Program-made: the position numbers and the translations under genes
Part shown: positions 25,297 to 29,700 of the stretch, piece after piece
How positions within the stretch are numbered: position 1 is the first letter of the stretch
How the letters are laid out: each line of letters opens with the position of its first letter
Notes under the pieces: model-generated
The model's input: the letters and a program-made list of their open reading frames with translations, nothing else
Databases searched by the model: none
Told to the model about the DNA's origin: nothing
Assembly: GCA_038138625.1 (NCBI GenBank)
Contig: JAYQEA010000039.1
Location: 1-29,700, forward strand
Direction of reading: 5' to 3'
Length of the DNA stretch: 29,700 nucleotides
Origin: JAQXDR01 sp038138625
GTDB taxonomy: Bacteria; Pseudomonadota; Alphaproteobacteria; Rhodobacterales; Rhodobacteraceae

Positions 25297-26058
25297 CTAT
25301 TCTCCAAGAAAGCGACGCAGCAAATGGGCTTCCTGAACGCTCATCAATTCTTCAGCGATCTGCATGTGCGAATACATGATGCTGCGTGCCTGTTCTGGCT
25401 CGCCTTGACGCAACGCCTCGACCAGTTGCAACTGATGCTCTCGCCCTTTGCGCCAAAGTTCCACGTTGGGAGGTTCATAGAGCCTGCGATAGACTGTCAG
25501 GTCGGTCAGGGCCTGCGCCATGAATCCGATGACAAAGCCAAGCAGCCGATTGCCCGCGAAATCCGACAGTCGGGCGTGAAAATCCAAAGAGGTGATGTGC
25601 TGCTCTTTCTCTTCGTCGGCCGATGTCGCCGGTTCGGGATGGCGCAGCGCAAGATTATGTAACTCCTCCAGTTGGTTTTTGCTTAGGGTGCCTGCCAGAC
25701 TTGCCGCCATCTCGGGTTCCAGAGCCTTTCGCATCTGGTAAATGTCAGCGACAGACAGGTTCTGAAAGTAGAAATAATTGGCCAACAAGGACCGGGCACG
25801 CTCGGTCGAGACTTCACCTATGATGCTGCCGCCTCCGGGGCCGGTTTTTGTTACGATCAGGCCTTGAGCCTCGAGAATGCGCAGTGCTTCGCGGACAGTC
25901 CCTTTCGATACGCCGAACTGTTCGATCATCTCACCTTCGTTCGGCAGCTTGTCGCCGGCTTTAAGATCACGCTCGACCACCCAGTGTTTGATTTCATCAG
26001 CCACCAGAACAGGTCGTGATCGTCTTGGCTTAGGCGATGGGGTCGCGCTGCCATCCAT
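25297..26058 (-). CDS. GntR-family regulator, FadR subfamily (FCD domain)
   Basis: The 253-aa regulator has an N-terminal winged helix (GDKLPNEGEMIEQFGVSKGT then VREALRILEAQGLI) and a C-terminal all-helical FCD domain. Candidate metal ligands of FCD proteins are visible: Asp and His in LDFHARLSDFAGN, His in EHQLQLVEAL and His in MYSHMQIAEE. The ATG at 26056-26058 with GAGGTGC upstream is preferred to a TTG start at 26068-26070. It is divergent from the M20 hydrolase. The palindromes in the shared spacer and in front of the distant oligopeptide-type ABC operon suggest it controls both, with the ligand being the transported compound or product. Confidence 0.9.
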   Translation of the reverse strand: MDGSATPSPKPRRSRPVLVADEIKHWVVERDLKAGDKLPNEGEMIEQFGVSKGTVREALRILEAQGLIVTKTGPGGGSIIGEVSTERARSLLANYFYFQNLSVADIYQMRKALEPEMAASLAGTLSKNQLEELHNLALRHPEPATSADEEKEQHITSLDFHARLSDFAGNRLLGFVIGFMAQALTDLTVYRRLYEPPNVELWRKGREHQLQLVEALRQGEPEQARSIMYSHMQIAEELMSVQEAHLLRRFLGE

Positions 26059-26077
26059 GCTGCACCTCAAGTTTTAT

Positions 26078-26092
26078 TATGATTAAATCATA
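26078..26092. promoter_or_regulatory. AT-rich palindrome at the GntR gene start
   Basis: TATGATTAAATCATA is a perfect 15-bp palindrome, 20 bases upstream of the regulator start. Its half-site TATGATTA resembles the ATCATGAT core of the neighbouring operator, so it may be an autoregulatory site. This one is less certain than the copy at 26123. Confidence 0.45.
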
Positions 26093-26122
26093 GACGCCCA
26101 GACGTTCAATGTGTAGAGCATA

Positions 26123-26138
26123 ATTTATCATGATAAAT
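26123..26138. promoter_or_regulatory. Probable GntR operator, copy C (perfect)
   Basis: ATTTATCATGATAAAT is a perfect 16-bp palindrome. It abuts the ribosome binding site (GGAGGG) of the M20 hydrolase and contains an in-frame ATG at its edge, which argues for the later start at 26149. The same core occurs twice in the promoter at 15353-15396. Confidence 0.75.
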
Positions 26139-26148
26139 GGAGGGCGCG

Positions 26149-27366
26149 ATGAACTGGGGTCAGTGTGCTCAGGACCGTCTGTTGGAAATTGCAAAATCGA
26201 GTGTCGATGAAACTGGCGTCACACGGTTGCCCTTTACGCCCGAACACGCTGCTGCATTGGGTCACATCCGCTCATGGATGACACAGGCCGGCTTACAGGT
26301 CCACATGGACGCTGCTGGCACACTGATCGGTCGGAAGACAGGCCCGAAGGGCTCGCCGACGTTTTTGATCGGATCACATCAGGATTCTGTAAAGAACGGC
26401 GGAAGATATGACGGGATTATGGGAATCGTTCTGGGGTGTCTCGCCCTCGAGAAACTCATGGCAGACGGAGTTAAGCTGCCGTATACGATCGAAATTCTCG
26501 CTTTTGCTGATGAGGAAGGTGTCCGCTTCCCAACCGCCCTCATGGGGCCGCGCGCTTTAGCAGGCACGTTTGATCCGGCTATCTTGGCGATGAAAGACAA
26601 AGATGGCGCTTCTTTGTGTACCGCATTGGCGGACTTTGGTTGCGATCCGGAACAGGTTGCATCTTTGTCTCGCGATCCAGAACGAACATTGGGCTATTTG
26701 GAAATCCACATCGAACAGGGTCCGGTTCTGGAAACAGCGGATGCCGCACTTGGGATCGTCACAGGAATTTGCGGCATTGAACGGAATTGGGTCAAATTTG
26801 ACGGTGACACGGGCCATGCTGGGACAGTGCCCATGGGTACGCGTCGCGATGCACTGGTGGCTGCCTCGGACTTTATATCTGAAATCCACGACGCGGCGAT
26901 AAAGATTGCCGATTTGCGTGCAACCGTTGGTGCATTGACCCTGCATCCCAACGTTGTAAACGCGATCCCGAGCAGGGTGGAACTCACCTTAGAAATTCGC
27001 GCTTTGGACGACACCGTCCGAGACACCTTCGCAAGATTGGCGCAGTCTGTGGGTTACGGAATTTCGGGGTCACGGGATGTGGGGTTTTCAATGGAACGGA
27101 CCTACGAACAGCCCGCCGTGCCATGCGACATCAAAATGATTGACGACTTGGATGCTGCGGTTGCTGAAATTGGCCAGATAGCGCCACGCCTGCCGTCTGG
27201 GGCAACTCATGACGCATCTGCTATGGCCGATCTTTGCCCGACTTCCATGCTGTTCATTCGATGCAAAGATGGGGTCAGCCATAAGCCAGAAGAATTCGTA
27301 ACAAGCGAGGACATGGGTGCTGGTATAGATGCTGTTGCCAGTTTCTTAAAGGCCACCAAAGTTTGA
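26149..27366 (+). CDS. M20-family amidohydrolase (allantoate amidohydrolase/N-carbamoyl amino acid hydrolase type)
   Basis: The 405-aa cytoplasmic Zn/Mn enzyme belongs to the AllC/HyuC/beta-ureidopropionase group of M20 hydrolases. Metal and catalytic landmarks are the His in IGSHQDSV (about 77), Asp in RYDGIMG (88), the EE pair in FADEEGVRFP (122-123), His in EIHIEQGPVLE (187) and the C-terminal His in GVSHKPEEF. The dimerisation/substrate part has FDGDTGHAGTVPMGTRRDAL. The ATG at 26149 is chosen because GGAGGG lies just before it and the upstream ATG lies in an operator. The substrate is not determined by sequence: N-carbamoyl amino acids, allantoate or related amides. It is divergent from a GntR regulator. 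Confidence 0.88.
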   Translation: MNWGQCAQDRLLEIAKSSVDETGVTRLPFTPEHAAALGHIRSWMTQAGLQVHMDAAGTLIGRKTGPKGSPTFLIGSHQDSVKNGGRYDGIMGIVLGCLALEKLMADGVKLPYTIEILAFADEEGVRFPTALMGPRALAGTFDPAILAMKDKDGASLCTALADFGCDPEQVASLSRDPERTLGYLEIHIEQGPVLETADAALGIVTGICGIERNWVKFDGDTGHAGTVPMGTRRDALVAASDFISEIHDAAIKIADLRATVGALTLHPNVVNAIPSRVELTLEIRALDDTVRDTFARLAQSVGYGISGSRDVGFSMERTYEQPAVPCDIKMIDDLDAAVAEIGQIAPRLPSGATHDASAMADLCPTSMLFIRCKDGVSHKPEEFVTSEDMGAGIDAVASFLKATKV

Positions 27367-27403
27367 GTTAGATTAAGGAGTCTCTGATAAAATACTTACG
27401 AAG

Positions 27404-27421
27404 CACTCGTATTTGCGAGTG
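27404..27421. other. Small stem-loop after the M20 gene
   Basis: CACTCG (27404-27409) pairs with CGAGTG (27416-27421) around a six-base loop, 38 bases beyond the stop. A-rich sequence follows on the plus strand instead of T, so it is at best a weak 3' end signal for the M20 transcript. Confidence 0.3.
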
Positions 27422-27442
27422 AAAAATGGGCGAGATTGGACA

Positions 27443-27688
27443 TCACTGGTTTTTACTGAACGCCCGGAATTCGGCGTCGACAAATCTGGTGGCCGGAGTA
27501 TCTCGCCATGTTCTTGTCACGGATTTGGTCCATTCCTTTGATTTGGGATTGTACCAAAAAACAGAATAGAAATGGCAAACGGGCAGGGCGACGCAGTCAA
27601 GTGTGATGCGGTACGCATCGTTCCTATCTGTTGCCTGACAAATGATCAGGGTACATAGGCGACATCGGTCGAAAGACCCACCCATCAA
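27443..27688 (-). CDS. Doubtful small hypothetical protein
   Basis: This 81-codon minus-strand frame has a protein-like second half (WYNPKSKEWTKSVTRTWRDT) but no ribosome binding site before its two ATGs and no family that I recognise. It lies in the boundary between the M20 gene and the mobile-element remnants, so it may be a gene scrap. From 27689 to 28163 I see no gene; only a 5-bp hairpin (28067-28079) stands out. Confidence 0.2.
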   Translation of the reverse strand: MMGGSFDRCRLCTLIICQATDRNDAYRITLDCVALPVCHFYSVFWYNPKSKEWTKSVTRTWRDTPATRFVDAEFRAFSKNQ

Positions 27689-28163
27689 GAAAAAGCCCGA
27701 TGAAAAAGGCGCTCAATGAAAAGTCATCAGACGTCTTTTTGGTTCGGGTCGCATCGATTTAGCTTATGCTGACGCCGTGGATACTGAAACTGATAGGACC
27801 TGTCGCGTTATTGTGCTTCTCTTTTAACACGGTATTTTGCTACCAAAGAGAAACGATTTCGTGCCACCAAGACGTCCCCCGCGCTGACGCGCTGGGGATC
27901 GCATAGCCCCTACGAGCGGTCCGCTTCGCAAGCAGGTGGCATCGGATTTACGGGTTGGATTTTCGAAGTTGAACAGGTGGGTGACGACGCATCTTGAAAT
28001 TCAGCTGCCGCCTGACAAGGGTCTGGACCTTGCCCGTGAGAACGTCCGGCTGTGTTCTTAGACCTACCTCCTTGGGAGGCTTATCCGTCTTAGCCAGAGA
28101 ATTTGTTCAAGCCACTTTCGATCGTCCCGTCGCAAGGGGTTTGTTATTACGATTAACGTCCGC

Positions 28164-29015
28164 ATGATCGAGGATATGCGCATTCGGGATCTGGGATCCC
28201 AATCTCAACGAGCGCAAATCTGGGCGGTGAAGGACTTTTCTGGATTTCTGGGGTGCTCGCTCGATACCGCGATGACGGAAGGCCTTTGCACATGCCAGCT
28301 TCATACGACGGATACCGGGGGCACGCCCTTGGTCTATACTGCTCGCATCATCGCTCTGCGCTTCTTCTTCTCGGTGACCTATAGACGTGAGGAGATGAAG
28401 CGGTACATGCAGTTCCGCACGCAGCTGCGCAAACTGCCTGCGGAACTCAGCGCCGAGGAAGTTTCCAAACTTCTGCTGGTGGCGCTCGGTCCCGGGCTGA
28501 AGTACAAGGCCGCACCCAGCATTTTTTAGGTGCAGGTGTTTGAGTGCCTCCGAAATTTGCAATCTCATCACCGGCGATGTTGATAGCGACCGGAATCCTA
28601 TCCATGTCGTGCAGGGCAAGGGGCGGAAAGATCGCAAAGTCATGCTGTCGCCCAATCTGCCCAATCTTCTGAAGGACTACCGGTGCAAAGCACGACCTGA
28701 GGGTCGGCTGTTTCCGGCAAACCAAAGATCAATTCGATGCCTCCAAGCCAGCTCAACCGGGCCTTCACATCGGCCAAGCCCATGACAGGGATCAACAAGC
28801 CTGCAACCATGCACACGCTGTGGCACAGCTTTGCGACACTTCTGCTGGAAGCGGGGACCGATGTGCGGGTCGTTCATGTTTTGCCGGGGCATGCCAAGCT
28901 GACGACCACCGCCCAATATACTAAAGTCGCCACCAAGATGAACCGGGATACAGCCAGCCTGTTCGCAGCACGCAAAAAGTTGAACCAGCAAAACCGCAGG
29001 AAGCGACCGGGGTAA
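28164..29015 (+). pseudogene. Tyrosine recombinase pseudogene (IS91-associated integrase type)
   Basis: The first frame (28164-28529) has the SAM-like N-terminal domain of XerD-type integrases (MIEDMRIRDL, FSGFLGCSLDTA, RIIALRFFFSV, RKLPAELSAEEVSKLL). It then breaks near 28525 and resumes as LSASEICNLITGDVDS and VVQGKGRKDRKVMLSPNLPN. It breaks again near 28737 and ends with MHTLWHSFATLLLEAGTDVR and GHAKLTTTAQYTKVA. Both catalytic arginines appear lost: the usual GLRxSE is GLSASE, and HTLRHSF is HTLWHSF. The catalytic Lys region, the GHAK histidine and the Tyr in AQYTKVA remain. In related elements this integrase sits directly upstream of an IS91-family transposase, as here. It is inactive. 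Confidence 0.8.
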
Positions 29016-29101
29016 GACGCGGGCCTTGCCCCGCACAAAGTTGGAGGTTGCAGGCATATACCGCAAACATGGCCTAGCATATCGGCAAACCAATGCCGGG
29101 C

Positions 29102-29483
29102 ATGTCAGCCATTGAAGCCTGCCGGAACGAAGCATTCGGTGGGCATGTGGCTGCCTGCACCAAATGCAGCCATAAGCACATCGCCTATCATTCGTGTAAG
29201 AACCGGCACTCGCCCAGGTGTCGAGGACCAGCTGCGCCTGATTAGAGGGCCGCGAGGGCAGAGGGCTTGCTGCCGGTCGAGTATTTCCACGTCGTCTTCA
29301 CGCTACCAGCCGAGATCACACGGATCGCCCTCTGGAACAAACCGGTGGTCTATCGCCTGCTATTCAGGGCTTCGGCTGAAACGGTGATGATCATCGCTGC
29401 TGATCACAAGCGTCTTGGCTCCCGCGTCGGCATGACCTATGCGCTGCACACCTGGGAATCAGCGCCCCGTACACCATCCCCAT
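29102..29483 (+). pseudogene. IS91-family transposase remnant
   Basis: The frame from ATG 29102 reads MSAIEACRNEAFGGHVAACT, then KCSHKHIAYHSCKNRHSPRC, the zinc-binding N-terminal domain of IS91-type (Y2 rolling-circle) transposases. A TAG interrupts it after GPAAPD. It then continues EGLLPVEYFHVVFTLPAEIT, LLFRASAETVMIIAADHKRL, GMTYALHTWESA. A frameshift near 29466 leads to HHPH, where the expected HHPHVH relaxase metal site is cut off. The catalytic tyrosine region is missing. The element is truncated and dead. Confidence 0.8.
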
Positions 29484-29700
29484 ATGTGTTGGTATTTGTG
29501 GGAGTGTTCGACATTCAGATCACCGGATTTGATAGCCGTGGTGACCGCCATAAAGGCGGCTGCATGGATGTGGCAGTCATTGTTTTTCCGACGTTGTATC
29601 TGGACAATTTCCGATCACAGGACGTTGACCGCAAAAACGGATACTGCCAAATCCAAGATCAGGATGATATTGAGTGTCTGATCGCCCTGCCAAGCCGGTT
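29484..29700 (-). pseudogene. Possible Tn3-family transposase scrap
   Basis: The minus strand contains HIHAAAFMAVTTAIKSGDLN and VEHSHKYQ, which resembles the LxSGDxxVxxSxxYR segment of Tn3-family TnpA proteins. It is interrupted by a TGA upstream and stops where the IS91 remnant begins. The plus strand also has a long frame that is open to the window edge (GVFDIQITGFDSRGDRHKGG and on), so the coding strand is uncertain. The match is short and the call is tentative. Confidence 0.25.

Noticed and set aside
1..29700. CRISPR arrays, tRNA or rRNA genes, replication origin
   Set aside because: No regularly spaced repeats, cloverleaf-like sequences or rRNA segments were recognised on either strand by eye.

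Overview
The window looks like an accessory (plasmid or genomic island) segment of a marine alphaproteobacterium, most likely a Rhodobacterales/Roseobacter-type organism. The basis is moderate GC, three high-affinity ABC uptake operons each with its own regulator, and the style of the transposase remnants between them. No rRNA, tRNA, replication or CRISPR features were seen.

Region 1 (about 1-8230, minus strand). A small hypothetical gene at the left edge is followed by a six-gene operon read right to left: LacI regulator, family-1 solute-binding protein, MalF-like permease, MalG-like permease, GH63-type hydrolase and UgpC/MalK-type ATPase. The genes overlap or nearly touch. The hydrolase resembles mannosylglycerate/glucosylglycerate hydrolases, so the operon probably imports a glycosylated compatible solute and cleaves it in the cytoplasm. 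Both permeases are unusual: the MalF-like one carries an inserted DUF11-like domain in its first periplasmic loop, and the MalG-like one has an extra N-terminal membrane module.

Region 2 (8231-9910) is a junkyard with two decayed IS110-family transposase fragments.

Region 3 (9911-16086) holds an oligopeptide-type ABC operon on the minus strand (binding protein, permease, a natural permease-ATPase fusion, second ATPase). It is divergent from a DUF1028 (Ntn-hydrolase-like) gene on the plus strand. Two copies of an AT-rich palindrome around TTATCATGATAA lie in the divergent promoter. A perfect 16-bp copy lies in front of an M20 amidohydrolase gene at 26149, next to a divergent GntR/FadR-type regulator (25297-26058). 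These genes therefore probably form one split regulon for uptake and hydrolysis of a peptide-like or carbamoyl/ureide compound.

Region 4 (16087-17560) contains a minus-strand IS1182-family transposase pseudogene with several stops and a frameshift.

Region 5 (17562-24941, plus strand) is a tight operon: LacI regulator, PotD-like binding protein, PotB- and PotC-like permeases, PotA-like ATPase, nucleoside hydrolase and adenine deaminase. It reads as import of a purine nucleoside through a polyamine-type ABC transporter, release of the base, and deamination of adenine to hypoxanthine.

Region 6 (27367-29700) is again mobile-element debris: a tyrosine recombinase pseudogene that has lost both catalytic arginines, an IS91-family transposase remnant, and a possible Tn3-type transposase scrap at the right edge.

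All three binding-protein genes are followed by an intercistronic stem-loop, which probably keeps binding-protein transcript in excess over the membrane components. Functional statements rest on motif recognition by eye; substrates are inferred from neighbours.
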